This document shows positions 30,838 through 43,538 of a stretch of 64,000 bases of DNA, piece after piece; positions within the stretch are counted from its first letter, which is position 1, and every line of letters starts with the position of its first letter. The stretch is from the NCBI RefSeq assembly GCF_964340395.1, contig NC_135553.1:4518001-4582000 (forward strand), read 5' to 3'. A program made the translations under genes and the position numbers. This stretch comes from Glandiceps talaboti (lineage: Eukaryota > Hemichordata > Enteropneusta > Spengelidae). Under the pieces are notes generated by a model. It was not told the origin of the DNA and did not search any database. It was given only the letters and a program-made list of their open reading frames with translations.

Positions 30838-31222
30838 GTTCTCTGGATTTTCTTAAAATACAGTACCTGTCGGAATTGTATGATTGCGTTGTTCGATAGA
30901 GGCTATGACGTTACCGACGAACTGATAAATGCACGTATGTTTTTCTTGTCGTCATATTCTGTTGGAAATTTCTCCCACAGATCAGCCTATCTCCATGGTA
31001 ACAGTAACACGTGTCCCACAAAGCGGTATCATGCGTTTATATCCGTTTTATATTTGTTAGTATACGTACGTGATTAGCAAAAACAGCGGTTGCTATAACT
31101 AAATTGTTAAAGTTCTTCATCATTACAAACATCAACAAAAACACAAATGCTCAAATACTGATCAACTTCTACGTGGTATTACCACATGGAACCCAGGCTC
31201 AGTTAGTTTTGTTGACGATAAC

Positions 31223-31332
31223 AACCAACCAACCAACCAACCAACCAACCAACCAAACAAAACAAAACAAAACAAAACAAAACAAAACAAACAAACAAAC
31301 AAACAAACAAACAAACTAACTAACTAACTAAC

Positions 31333-31379
<47 letters not shown>
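31223..31379. repeat. Compound AACC / AAAAC / AAAC / AACT / AAAT microsatellite
   Basis: Five adjoining short-unit blocks, each one substitution or one base away from the next: AACC, AAAAC, AAAC, AACT, then AAAT. Confidence 0.9.
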
Positions 31380-31380
<1 letters not shown>

Positions 31381-31509
31381 AAATACTGACTAACATCAAC
31401 AATAGAGTAATCACAAAGTATCAACAATAATGAAGGCTTGGCAGTATCAAGAATTAGTATATGATTTCCTATATGCAAAATAGTACAATTCGAAATACCC
31501 TCAGGAATT

Positions 31510-31765
31510 GTAGTGAGTGAGTGAGTGAGTGAGTGAGAGAGTGAGTGAGTGAGTGAGTGAGTGAGTGAGTGAGTGAGTGAGTGAGTGAGTGAGTGAGTGA
31601 GTGAGTGAGTGAGTGAGTGAGTGAGTGAGTGAGTGAGTGAGTGAGTGAGTGAGTGAGTTAGTGAGTGAGTGGGTGAGTGGGTGGGTGGGTGGGTGAGTGA
31701 GTGAGTGAGTGAGTGAGTGAGTGAGTGAGTGAGTGAGTGAGAGAGTGAGTGAGTGAGTGTGAACA
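31510..31765. repeat. (GTGA)n microsatellite
   Basis: About 250 bp of GTGA with a few GAGA and GGTG variants. The long Leu-Thr-His-Ser frame on the minus strand is an artefact of it. Confidence 0.92.
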
Positions 31766-31792
31766 AGCGAATGAACGAGCGAGTCATTGTTT

Positions 31793-32058
31793 CTGCAACT
31801 GGGATATTTTTTTCACAAATAACCAAAGATATATTCACTAGAAACTGGCCAATTACTTATGAAAAAGACACTGTAACTGTTAATTAGTGGTCAATATTAT
31901 CTGTAGCTAGAGTGGTGACATTTTGAATCTTGAGCGAAAGCTACGTTTGAATTTTTCACCATTTTAAAACTGTACTTGCGTAACTTGAGTATCAATTTTC
32001 ATTCAGACAACCACAATATATTCACTGAAAATTGTTAAAATACCAATAATTAGACATT
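31793..32058 (+). repeat. Dispersed repeat, copy A of the 57.4-kb composite repeat
   Basis: From TGCAACTGGG to ACCAATAATTAGACATT this region is collinear with about 57365-57632. Shared words include AAAAAGACACT, TAGTGGTCAATATTA, AATCTTGAGCGAAAGC, CAGACAACCACAAT and CACTGAAAATTGTT. Small gaps separate the words. Nothing coding is visible. The partner segment that sits just upstream in the 57-kb copy is found downstream here, at 32404. Confidence 0.8.
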
Positions 32059-32403
32059 ATTATCCACAAGCAGTACAGACACAGGATGAAATTGTGATCA
32101 CCGTTGAGGGCGCTGATGTATGGGTGCGGCCCCAAGATCAGATTGGATTTATCGTGTATACAGCTACAAAAATATATTTATCCACAGGTGATGCAATACT
32201 GTTCAGAGTGTCTTTTGCCAATGATTTGACTTTCACTGCATGTTACTAATATTCTAATACTACTTTCTTTACCAAGTACATATAAAATGCTAATACTAAA
32301 AAGTTCCAAACAATGAAGCATATCACCTAAAACACCCCTATGATATTAACTTGTCAAGTAGTATGTGAATACATTAAAAAAATAAGGCGGACATCAAAAT
32401 TGA

Positions 32404-32440
32404 CCGTCGTAAACCACAGCCTAGCCTCTTTTACGGAACA
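32404..32440 (+). repeat. Fragment of the CGTCGTAAACCACAG repeat
   Basis: CCGTCGTAAACCACAGCC...CTCTTTTACGGAACA matches the left end of the elements at 52098 and 57268. The right end (CTCTGGTTTGCGAGAATG) is absent, so the copy is truncated. Confidence 0.7.
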
Positions 32441-33390
32441 GTCCTGTCATTTTATAATGTTGTATTAAATAGCTTGAAAGAATAATAAATAATATGCATG
32501 TAACTCTTCACACCACAATGATAAATTGAAAAATACAACATTGAAGAAATAAACAGGTTTATAAGCATTGATTCTTGTAGTGATTTATTACAAATGCGAC
32601 CATTGTGATTAATATGGTAAGAGTGCTGGTTCTGAAATTATTTAAAAGGGGGAAATGTATCAAGATGCAGTATAATAGTAAATATAAATACTATAGGTAT
32701 GGTTACTCAGAAGTGTCTTGGATTACAAAATATTATAGGGGACTGAACCTCAATACACATAAAATTGTTTAGTTTTCAAGTGTATATAAGTTTTTGGAAG
32801 AACTTAAACATTTACAATGTGTAGTGAATATATTATGAGATAAGATTTATCATAAATATTTTGTATACCCTGCAAAATATCGTAAATATACATGATACAA
32901 TATACATGATGTAGGTAATTTGGCACTAAAGTAGAATTTTCGTACCAATACGAGTGTCTACAATATAAAGTAAAATTACTGAATTTTTTCAAAATTGATT
33001 TAGTAAAAAATTAACGAAAAAATATTCCCACTAAGAGGAATACACACGTGTCACATGATATTACGTACTGACATTTTGACAAAATTTTTGTTCTTTCAAA
33101 AACCACCAAACAACAATAACGTACTTTGGCTACATTGTCATAAGGTGACCAAATGAGCAAATACACTTTCTAATTACACGTAAATATACCTCTTGGCTTG
33201 CGTTAGGATAGGTAGCAAAAATTCAACATTGATAAAATGTACATATGCTCGGATCGATTTACGATGGTAATCTACTATAACTCTACATACAATACGCTAT
33301 GTAAAGACACATATATACACATGAATGCACACATACAGTTGGTATGGTATACATATCTCATAGTTATATACTCCTGATGAGTTACACGTA
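32441..33390. other. Intergenic DNA, no gene seen
   Basis: AT-rich sequence without supportable exons or clear repeats, between the truncated repeat and the TATG tract. Confidence 0.5.
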
Positions 33391-33397
33391 TGTATGT

Positions 33398-33503
33398 TAT
33401 GTATGTATGTATGTATGTATGTATGTATGTATGTATGTATGTATGTATGTATGTATGTATGTATGTATGTATGTGTGTATGTATGTATGTATGTATGTAT
33501 GTG

Positions 33504-33535
<32 letters not shown>

Positions 33536-33548
33536 TGCGTGCGTGTGT
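33398..33548. repeat. (TATG)n then (TGCG)n, 151 bp of strict alternation
   Basis: TATG repeats pass into TG and then TGCG repeats with no break in pyrimidine-purine alternation. The tract lies about 225 bp beyond the stop codon of the two-TM gene. Confidence 0.9.
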
Positions 33549-33772
33549 TTATTTATTTTGTGCGTGTATGTGCGTGTGCGCCCATGCCGAATTTTAACCC
33601 AATGGAAGATGGTGATCATAACATTTTGTCACCAACATGGTGGTGTATACAGTACAGTAGATTGACACGTACACTTTGTGCAAAACGTGAACTGTATGCA
33701 AATGATACAAATACAAAATTCATTTTGAAAACATCGGTTAAAAAAATTAAATAAACTTGAGTAAAGTCTATA

Positions 33773-34525
33773 TTATTTAATATCAGAATTAGTTTTCATA
33801 GCAATTTGATATGTAGCCGAGGCCATCCTAATGTCACCTTGGTCACGTGGAATGTTAGGATATGCTACAAGAGGTACCTTTAAATTTTGTGGCGTATCAC
33901 CTGCAATGACAGGCAGTGGGACCAGCCCCGGAAGTGTCTCCGAATCAAAGTCCTTCACATTGTCAGTGTCTGAACTAGGTATTATAATTTTACTCTTTTT
34001 CCGAGTTCGTGTTTTTCTGTCTGATGTGTAAAGTTGGCTTGCGTCCGGCGCTGCTTCATCTTGGATATCAGCCATGCTAATATTCCCCATCGTCGGGTCT
34101 ATAATATACCCTTCGTCAGTTCCCATGTTGTTTTCGTCCTGCACTTGTTTGTGTTTCTTGTGATTTTTTAAGTGGACGATAATTCCGGTGATAGTGATGA
34201 AAGCGCCAACACCAGTCAAAACAAATCCAACGATTCGTACATATTGGTTTACCGATGTCAAAACGGCTAAAACTATGCCTATTGTCAGGATCATTACCCC
34301 TATCGTACTAACTATGACCGATTTGTGCTTGTCACAGGCACATGCGGAGTTCTGGGATTGCGAATCCCATTGAAGTTGTTTTGGAGCTGATGAGTGTTCA
34401 CCATCAGTTTGTCGCAAATTGACAACACTCACTTTCCGTTGTTGGTTCGCATTGTTTTGGCCCTTGCCAGGACCGTAGTTTGGACGGTTTGCGACTGAAA
34501 CTCGCTGTTGCCGTGCAGTTGCCAT
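33773..34525 (-). CDS. Unrecognised two-transmembrane protein, single exon
   Basis: The first ATG of the open frame is the complement of 34523-34525, giving 250 residues to a stop at 33773. The N-terminal 65 residues are polar and contain a near-duplicate basic motif, QQRVSVAN and QRKVSVVN. Two hydrophobic segments follow at about residues 69-91 and 97-117, separated by a short loop with a basic residue. This is a transmembrane hairpin that would leave both termini on the same side, probably the cytosol. The remaining ~130 residues are polar and acidic, with a basic patch RKTRTRKKSK and a proline-rich PGLVPLPVIAG segment. I do not recognise the family. Non-repetitive composition, balanced codon use and a plausible topology argue for a real gene. 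The frame extends 27 codons upstream without an ATG. Confidence 0.65.
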   Translation of the reverse strand: MATARQQRVSVANRPNYGPGKGQNNANQQRKVSVVNLRQTDGEHSSAPKQLQWDSQSQNSACACDKHKSVIVSTIGVMILTIGIVLAVLTSVNQYVRIVGFVLTGVGAFITITGIIVHLKNHKKHKQVQDENNMGTDEGYIIDPTMGNISMADIQDEAAPDASQLYTSDRKTRTRKKSKIIIPSSDTDNVKDFDSETLPGLVPLPVIAGDTPQNLKVPLVAYPNIPRDQGDIRMASATYQIAMKTNSDIK

Positions 34526-35039
34526 AATTGCGCATAACCCTACTGTCGCACTCCAATCTTGAAATAGGTAGCTCAGCGTTACAAAAGTGATTATAAACAC
34601 CCACAACTACATACGCAACACAGACATGTGTCTCGACATTTCAGTTCGATTCAGGTGAAATTGTAGTCATTACAAGAAAACATTTCTCCACGATGCTTTT
34701 GAAATTACCGTGATCGAAGTTAACACAGGTACTCCCTTTCCACTGATTTTAGTCCATAGTATATATTATGATGTTCCAATCCTGCGAAGTATACTGATGA
34801 AAACACCTGACTATTTCTCCATTGGCTTCAATTGATTTCCGTTTCTACAAATATCATTACGTAAGATGCGTGCATTATAATTCCAGCCACATTACGTCAC
34901 TATTACCATGGAAACAGCAAACAACTTTCATTAAGTACAGCATCTGTAAGAATACATAAAGACAAATCGTAAGTAGGAACACCTGATTTGTGACGTTTCA
35001 CGGTTTGTAATACGTATAAAATAACTCCATGACCTGCGA

Positions 35040-35147
35040 CCCTCTACATTGTAGATGTACATAAAGCGGCAGTGAGCGTCTTTGATGGATACTAGGCGCT
35101 ATATAAATCTCTTTATTATTGTTATTATTATTATTATTATTTATTGT
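35040..35147 (+). mobile_element. SINE/LINE 3'-tail relic ending in (TTA)n
   Basis: GATACTAGGCGCTATATAAAT followed by CTCTTTATTATTG and a TTA repeat resembles the GCGCTATATAAAT plus trinucleotide tail common to many SINEs and CR1/L2-like LINEs in aquatic animals. The 5' limit is uncertain. Only one copy is in the window. Confidence 0.55.
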
Positions 35148-35859
35148 ATATCGAATATTGAATTTTGTTTTTCTTGTTTTGTTGTAACGATCCTTCAAAA
35201 TTGCTACCCAGTGAAAAAATACTGACGTTCAACAGGTTTTGAATGAATGCTATATGTATTTCGAAGTCGAATTTGAATTTTATAATAACTTCATTTTCAT
35301 CCGTATTTCCAATGCAATCATCACACTATGGTTGGATAACGTACACGAATCCTCTACCGACGGAAGTGGGAATGGAACATTTATTTGAATAAGGTACGAA
35401 CGTAGAGTATAAAAAAACCCCATAAAACACATTTATGAAAACTCGGCGATATTGAAAATAACAGCACTGGAAATTTACTATTAATAACGAATTCATCTCT
35501 CTTTGTTGGTGTCACATTTCTGAATCACACCTCAACCCAACATCGTATGGGCATATGGGCAACCTGATATGGTATACTTACCGATGAACAAAATATATTA
35601 AGAATTGAATGTAGTTGTCTCGGAGTTCATTATTTTATAATACAATTCTGTCAGGCGTTTCAAACTGTATTGATCGTGTTAGGCAAACACGATATTATGC
35701 TTATGAATCTTCTATAAACAAACGTTATAGTTCAGATTTCATTTTTATTGATCATAATGACTGATTGATTGATTCCCATATCTCATATAGTATACACAAT
35801 AGAAAGATCATACATATGATGAAATATAATACTATGTACATGTGATATATGACATACAA

Positions 35860-36062
<203 letters not shown>

Positions 36063-36166
36063 GGAAATGTAACGCTGTCATGGAACGTGTCTTTCGGTTG
36101 AAATTACTTTCCTTTGCAAAGAGATAAACAAATAGATAAGTAAATAAATAAAAGCAAACAGACACA

Positions 36167-36193
36167 TAACAGATAGATAGATAGATAGATAGG

Positions 36194-36247
<54 letters not shown>
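36167..36247. repeat. (GATA)n microsatellite
   Basis: GATA repeats with one GGTA variant, about 80 bp. Confidence 0.92.
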
Positions 36248-36293
36248 TGAGCGTGCATGCGTACGTACGTACACATACGTGTAACGTACATTT

Positions 36294-36564
36294 CATACAT
36301 ACATACATACATACATACATACATACATACATACATACATACATACACACACATACATACATACATACATACATACATACATACATACATACATACACAC
36401 ACATACATACATACATACATACATACACACACATACATACATACATACATACATACATACATACATACATACATACACACACATACATACATACATACAT
36501 ACATACATACATACATACATACATACATACATACATACATACATACATACATACATACATACAT
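36294..36564. repeat. (ACAT)n with periodic ACACAC, 271 bp of strict alternation
   Basis: ACAT repeats are punctuated at intervals by CACACACA. The alternation is unbroken from 36294 to 36564. Together with 35860 and the GATA tract, three microsatellites fall within 700 bp. Confidence 0.93.
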
Positions 36565-39006
36565 TAACAAGCGTATATCTGACATTTGAACAGAGTGAAT
36601 AATGAAAATATCTATAAAAGCTGACTTTCAAGTGGTACAGTAATGTCAGACTCACTGTAAAAGGTTAAGATATAAATAAACAGATAGAAAAAAAGCGAAA
36701 CCAACCTTCGCTACGTCATGTTTGTCATTAATCTGACAGTAAATGGGGTGTTTTACAGCAAATAATTTCGGTGCCTATCTAGCCATGTCAGAGAGAATTG
36801 TGCCATTTTGAATGACCTGAACCAGGTTCTTATTTGCGGTAACGGTAGCACTTTCACTTAGGCTGTAATTGTTAGGAGGGTGGGCAGTCCACCGTGACCA
36901 CTTTATACTGTTACTACATTAAACTCAGGTTATACGAGTTTAAATTCCACACAGTTATATTTTGCTGTAAATACGATTATTAAAAAGTTTTTCCATAATG
37001 TTTGTATACCATTGGTTGATCACTTTTGACCTAGTTATGCGCCGCTGTTATTTGTTGCCATGGTAATATTTAAAACGCATGCTTTGTACATAGGAGGTGT
37101 CTCTTTAGTACCGACATGTACTGCCTGTGATGTAAATGTTTTAGCTGTTCAATACAATAATAGGTCCCATTTTTTCTATGCAGTCCACTAGATACAGAAC
37201 AGTGTTGTTTACCTTGTATACGTCTTGAAAATCTTTTCATTGAATTTATTAATGGCTGTATAGGTGAACGAACTGTTCTGTTATCAACGACAATGGAATA
37301 ATTGTCCGTGAAATGGGACAGTTAGCACAACTGTCAATGTATTCTACTTCATAATAGTATTTCTGATTGTTCACCGATATTTAGATTCTCGAGATAACGG
37401 GGTAAAACGGACTGATATCTACTAGTGTTAACAATAAGCATACGTCACGGTCGTCGTGGAATCGTGCGGTGAGACATGTAGCTATGCTAATAATGAAATC
37501 TTACGCTGTTGTTCTCCCTATAGATGTAAAATACTATACCGTCGTACACTATAGACAAACTTGATTTACGTGTATATTATTAGTAAAACTGTGAAGAGCG
37601 ACATGAAAGTGTAAATCAACGTATACAGACTTATGACTGTACTTTTCATTTAGTACTCACTTTTAACAATGTGCTTTAAAGGACAACACAGTTTTAAATA
37701 ATACATTATTTCCCTGTGATCTAATCATATGTGTCAATTGTACCAGTTAATTGCTGTGTAAACCTACATAAATATGTAAGTGTTCAAATTCATACTGAAA
37801 TTACACGTACCGTCTGTATAGCAATCACCTGTCAGTCGAGAGCTTCGTTATCATCGCCTGGACGCCTATCGCTAGATAATAATACTAATAACGATGATGA
37901 CGTATAATTACTGGAAACATCGCAGTATGACACTGAGTAGACATCCCTCACAACTACGAATTGCGTAGTAGTTAAGTGAAATCACATGACCCGTCGACAC
38001 TTACTGTAAATAGGCCACGCCATAGAACTACGTCCTTCGAAATTCGTCCACACTTACATTTATTAAGGCAGAGAGGCTGGGGTCATGATGCAAATAAAGG
38101 TCACGTGTTCAACATGTATTATGTTCATGTCCCAATAAATGTGAATATGTTATAATATGTGTTTTCTGTGATCAGTTGAGTTGATACCCATATATTTAAC
38201 ACATCACTATCCCGTTCAATGTCATATTCTTGTTTTAACATAACGAGAAAGAGTTCTGATCGGAGATAAATAATCGCAAGTAAATGGCCATGCACATTTT
38301 ATATTTGACATATTATACATTTGGCAGACCAGATAAAACACTTTTACTTTTTCCGCCAGAAAAAAACAATAATAATCTACTATTCTTTTTCAAACATAAT
38401 ATCTGCAGAATCAATTACAAATTACAAGTGTAAAAGTTGAGGGGCCAAATTGTCCCAACCACAGCCTTTCTTTTAGTCGGGGTTAGAGTTTTAAGAGATT
38501 ATTTACATCTCAGTAGTCGGCTTGGGGAAACAAACTGCTTCAGAGGTTGACCAAGAAAGCGTTTAAAAGCAATACTAGTATCTCATAATATGTCGTGGCA
38601 ATATTCTCAGCCAACTTTCTGCCTACGGTATTGACAAAGTGTTCATTGAATCCCAGGGTCTGTGATCGCATCGTCGATTATATCCACAGGGGCATGTAAT
38701 ATTTCATAGATTGTTGTTTTCTTATTGCTTAGAATGCCGTTTTCTTAGGAAAATATCGTACGAATCTTGCTGCTACAAATGTATCAATCTCTATACTACT
38801 AAGAAATATTAGTCTCTTCCCTTTACATGTAGGAATATATATTAATCAAAAGGTTGTTATATTTAGTCTGTAGACCTGGAAAACAACAATCTATGAAATA
38901 TTACACGCCCCTGTGATTATATCTACCAAGTTTGTGAATGTTTTTAAAAAAAATTGCAAGCTTGTTTTCCGTAAACATAACAATTACGTCTGACACCTCC
39001 GCCCAT
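36565..39006. other. Intergenic DNA upstream of ATG12, no gene seen
   Basis: CpG-normal, AT-rich sequence without supportable exons. It holds GTTGCCATGGTAAT near 37055 and a small palindrome CTACG-AATTG-CGTAG near 37955. Confidence 0.5.
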
Positions 39007-39042
39007 CCCCCACCCCCACCCCCACCCCCACCCCCACCCCAG
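39007..39042. repeat. (CCCCCA)n G/C-rich repeat upstream of ATG12
   Basis: Six-base CCCCCA repeats, about 100 bp upstream of the ATG12 start codon. On the minus strand this is (TGGGGG)n, with G-quadruplex potential. Confidence 0.85.
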
Positions 39043-39145
39043 ACCTGAAAAAGGTTGATAGTCTGACCTTCATTTACATAATTTATCCAGAGATGGACTC
39101 TGCTGATCTTAGTGGAGAACACACACACGAACACACGTACACGCA

Positions 39146-41973
39146 ATGGCTGACTCGCAAGAGCAGGGCCAGCAACAACAACGAGAAAGGGATGAAACAC
39201 GGTCTCCTGAACCGACATCGCCAATTCCAACAGAAAAGAAAAAAAGTAAGTTGACTAATATCCAAGCCTCTTGCTATCGAATCTCATCGCAACTGTGATA
39301 GGGAGTTATCGATCCGTGTCACCGTTCCACAACACTACTCAGAAACCCGGAAGTGTACCAAAACAGGTTTACCTTCACCATGTTCTACATGTCAGCCGTG
39401 AAATACACAGAGTTACCGCCAAGTTAAAGGCTTTTATAAAAGAAGCCAAAAAAATTTCAATATATTGGAATTATTTTCACTAATGTCGTCAATGTTGCCA
39501 GTTTAGAAATGCACAGGGCTAGCCTGTATATTAAATAGAAAAATGAGAAGATAAATAAATATTAAATGTTACAAGAATATATCAGATATCCTCATTCATG
39601 CAATCATTTTATTTCAATGTGTTATCAAGTGCTTGGATGGATGGACATCCATCCATCCATCCAATGATCCATCCGTCTGTCTGCCCATCCATCCATTCAT
39701 CCTTCCATCCTACCAATGATCCATCCGTCTATCTATCCATCCATCCATCCATCCATCCATCCATCCATCCGTCCGTCCATCCATCCATCCATCCATCCAT
39801 AACCCACCCACACACCCAGATGTAATCTCATAACATCATTATTTCTTGACATCAAAATAAAATGATCATATTACATGTATATGATCTGTGTTTATTACAA
39901 ATACCTTTATTTTCATTTGTTACAGTTGATTTGTTACTGAAAGCTGCGGGAGATGCACCAATTATGAAGAAAAAGAAATGGGCTGTAGATCCAAGCAAGA
40001 AAATTGGTTGGGTGACAGAATTCATTAGAAAATACATCAAATGTGATCCCAGCGAATCTCTAGTGAGTCAAGCATCCCTTAATTATTTTCAAAATATGTG
40101 TTTGATTTATGTAAACATGTTTATGCATGTGTTTTCTCCCTACAGGCATTTTAATTTGTATTTGTAAAGGGCCACGGTCAGTAATTTTGTGGTTGTTTGT
40201 GGTTACTGTTGTTTCATTCTTACATTATTCCAACCACTAAAACACATTGAAACATATCTAGAAACTGATAGAATTCTTGCCTTGTATTTATGTATGACAT
40301 TAAAATGACTCTATGACATAATTTTGTGGTTGCCAAAAAATTCAGCAAATGCAATGTCAGTTAGGAGGCCTCTTTATAATGAACTACCTAACACACTGTT
40401 AACTATGATTTCCTTTTATGAAAGTTTTAGTGTATATTATGTGCATATGCATTTTGTACATTGACTTTAACTGAAAATGGAACCTCAGTGACTGAATCAT
40501 CATGATTTTGAGAATGAATGCCACTTTAGTTAAATTAAATAGTTCTTATGAAGTGTTTTTTTAAAGATTAATAATAGTATGATATTTGATCTCTTTTACA
40601 TTGTCAATAGTTTCTCTATGTCAATCAAGCATTTTCACCTGCACCAGATCAAGAAGTTGGAACTTTGTTTGAAGTAAGTAGGTGTGGTAAAAAACGTTCT
40701 TCCAATAAAGTTTTGCATGCAATGTAATAGTTGCACTCAGAATTCAGATGAAGAAACAGATTTTTGATACATTGAGTTTTGAATGATCATTTCAGTTCGA
40801 TTAGAAGTTATATGCAGACAAATGAAATACAACATACAGGGAAGATATTCTCAGACTGTAACAAAATTAAAAAAAAAGAGTTAATATCAGGAATCTTTTG
40901 TAATATTATGAAATAAAGACCCTTTAGTACATATGCACCAGAGATTACTTGCACTGTGCCGTTCATACTTGTGGTATTGTTTTGCACTACAGTGCAACTC
41001 TGAAAACATTATTGCATACCTGCATGCAAATGATATGCAAATGAGGACAGTCATTTGTTCTATGCAAAAGCATGTGATTGCATATTGTCATTTTTACAAA
41101 AATTTGTTATTTCAGATAAACATGTAAAAATAACAGAACCCCATGTCATATGATTTCTTGTGGGTACCTGGTGATATTTACACTTGTATTGTAAGTCTGC
41201 TGCACTTTTATGAGCATAGTGAGTTAAAGTATAGGTTGCAGAGAACACTGCAAACACAGGTACAAATACCCAGAGTACGCCACACTTTCAATAACGTGTC
41301 ATGGGGTTCTGTCATAGTATTGACAAATTTGAAATCTCGCGTATTAGGATGGATGAACAATGTTAGTTTGATAAAGCAAACTTTATTTGTTTAGATTGAA
41401 TCAACTCTTTCATGAAAGTTTATGAATGTTGCATCATTATGCAAATTCAGAAGGATTAACTATAGCTTTACATTTTATCATCGTCTAGAACCACAATTAA
41501 TTTGTTTCAGGCATTAACACTATTGCTCACTTTCTTTCACATTATTTAATATAAAGGCCAATATTTCAATCCCAGGTTTTCACATTAGTGTTATCTTATC
41601 AGTGGACTCAAGGATTACATCATTATGGGATAATTGTTCTGTTCTGGATCAATGTTTTCAGTGTTTACATAACCTACCATTGAATATTTCAAATTTAAGG
41701 GCAAAAACTTGGACACACTCTTAGAGGACAAAGTATTAATGCTATGCAAAGTTGGGGAAAGCAAATAAATATTCCAGATTTTTTTTGTTTGACAACCATT
41801 TCCCCACCTAAATTTTAATCCTTTTCTGCACTAGGCCTTGATGTACATACTATCCAATTTTGCATCTTTGTTTGGGGGCTATGTACTATTTCATTTGTTG
41901 TGGTCTCTTGCAGTGTTATGGTAGTGATGGCAAACTTATACTACACTATTGCAAGTCACAAGCTTGGGGATGA
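39146..41973 (+). CDS. ATG12: Ubiquitin-like autophagy protein ATG12, four exons
   Basis: Exons 39146-39245, 39926-40062, 40611-40673 and 41914-41973 all have GT-AG borders and matching phases. They give 119 residues. The start is the first ATG of the frame and opens a disordered, glutamine- and proline-containing head ([17 protein letters not shown]). The ubiquitin-fold domain begins [20 protein letters not shown]. It contains [21 protein letters not shown] and ends [19 protein letters not shown], with the terminal glycine required for conjugation. Known role: ATG12 is activated by ATG7, transferred by ATG10 and joined to ATG5; the ATG12-ATG5-ATG16L1 complex then drives LC3 lipidation. The length compares with 140 residues in human, the difference being in the head. 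CFAP52 converges on it from the right. Confidence 0.97.
39640..39803. repeat. (ATCC)n microsatellite in ATG12 intron 1
   Basis: ATCC repeats with GTCC, GTCT and TTCC variants, about 120 bp upstream of ATG12 exon 2. Confidence 0.9.
41130..41320. mobile_element. MITE-like element with imperfect terminal inverted repeats, ATG12 intron 3
   Basis: The left end ATAACAGAACCCCATGTCA (41130) is mirrored by the right end TGTCATGGGGTTCTGTCATA (41297-41316), with two mismatches in about 19 bp. Weaker inverted similarity continues inward (GTGGGTACCTG against CAGGTACAAATACCC). The size of about 190 bp and lack of coding fit a MITE. A solo right-end-like sequence is at 43272-43293. Target-site duplication is not clear. 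Confidence 0.65.
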
Positions 41974-42344
41974 CAGTATCAACCTAACGACATCGTTATT
42001 TTATTTACAATCTATATTTAGTCGCTGTCTTGTGTCAGTCATTGTATATATACAGTACTTCATGTAGACAGATTTCACTGTATTTTTTATTTATAATACA
42101 AACTATTGAACATCTAGCTGTATATGTGTGAAATTCATCAAAAAAACAATTTCACCAAAAGTGCAGCGAAGTATCATGACACTTCTTGCAGATGCTATTT
42201 CTACAGACTTCATACTTATGTAGCCAGTTTCACAAGAGATGTATTAGTTCAAAGTCTTGTCAAATACTGTCATAATGTGTAATATTTGAATTTTTGACAA
42301 TAATTTTACTTTGTAAATTTATGTTCAAAGGCATGTCATTGAAG

Positions 42345-42350
42345 AATAAA
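42345..42350 (+). terminator. ATG12: Poly(A) signal AATAAA, probable ATG12 3' end
   Basis: AATAAA lies about 370 bp after the ATG12 stop, followed by TG/T-rich sequence (CTATCTGTATTTG). An alternative AATAAA is near 43509. Confidence 0.5.
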
Positions 42351-42370
42351 AACTATCTGTATTTGTAAAT

Positions 42371-43505
42371 TATAAATTGTAGTCTTTCTCTCTTCTTGTG
42401 CACTTACATGTATTATGACAATGTAATCTAGCTTATAAGTCTAACTTATAACATGTATGTAGAAAAGGGCTGGTAGCTTGCAAAAACAACTGTCTTCTCT
42501 GCAAATGTTTTGCTAGCTCCGTTTCCAGAGATTTGTTTAAAAAATCTTTGTTTCAACAAGTATATTTCCATCGATTGACAGACTCCTAGATACCATTCAT
42601 ATATATATTACCCCTTACTTTTCACATTTGACCAGCTACTTTTAAAAATTAGCTACATCCCAGTTTAATGTTGTCATACCTGATTTAGATTTGCTGTGTT
42701 ATTACAAATAATGATCCCTAAATGTTGCCCATCATCCCTCTCAGACAAGATGAAGTATAAAACAGCCAGTTTGTAAGCCAAACAGAGAATGCTCAGATCC
42801 AAAGTACATCTTGTACTTGAATATAGAGGGCGCTATACCAAGAAATTATACCTTGACGTGAATAATACTATACTGAATGATTTGTCAGTTCAAGGCTAAA
42901 GCTAAAAATGTGAAAAGTGAATTCTATATATGTACCATGTATTACTTACATTTGTGCATGTGAATATAATTTGTATTTTGACTGCAGTGTTAAAGTAAAA
43001 AAACTTTTTGCATACATGTGTGTGAAAATGAGTGAGCACACATTCCAAGTACACAAAACTGCACACACACATATGCTATTGAATTGTTTATGAAATTTAC
43101 TGTTTTTGGATAGACATGACAACAGATCATAGGGTATTTGCATGCTTGTTTTGCAGTGTGTTTATGCTGCACACCCACTTGCTTTGCTTGTGAAAATGGG
43201 ACCAATATGAAATGGAGAACATGATGAGGATTTGTGCAAATACACCATGTAGATCACACTGGCAATATCATGTTATGAGGTTCTGTCATAGTACCTATAT
43301 ATCATGGTGATGAATTATTTTGTCTACAGGGTGACAAGATCATAGAGCAATAACTCTGCATCTGTGGCTGTCAGCTGAGCTTGACAGTTGTCTCTAGGGA
43401 CATTCTCTACATTTTCAAGAAGGCAGCGAAATTAGGATTAGGGTAGTTTAACTCATACAGCATACTGCATTTTGCACAAATCATCACACACATCTTCAAT
43501 CATAC
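42371..43505. other. Gap between the ATG12 and CFAP52 3' ends
   Basis: No exon seen. It contains the solo TATGACAGAACC-type inverted end at 43272-43293, matching the ATG12 intron 3 MITE. Otherwise it is plain AT-rich sequence. Confidence 0.5.
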
Positions 43506-43538
43506 ACAAATAAAGACACTGCATTGTGACCATTCTAT

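Noticed and set aside
31332-31838. 168-codon minus-strand frame of Leu-Thr-His-Ser repeats
   Set aside because: Translation of the GTGA microsatellite.
38901-39230. Minus-strand 109-codon frame with a Gly/Trp run over the ATG12 promoter
   Set aside because: The glycine run is the CCCCCA repeat and the rest is antisense to ATG12 exon 1.
42930-43295. A full second MITE in the ATG12-CFAP52 gap
   Set aside because: Only one end matching the ATG12 intron element was found (43272-43293); no partner end could be located.
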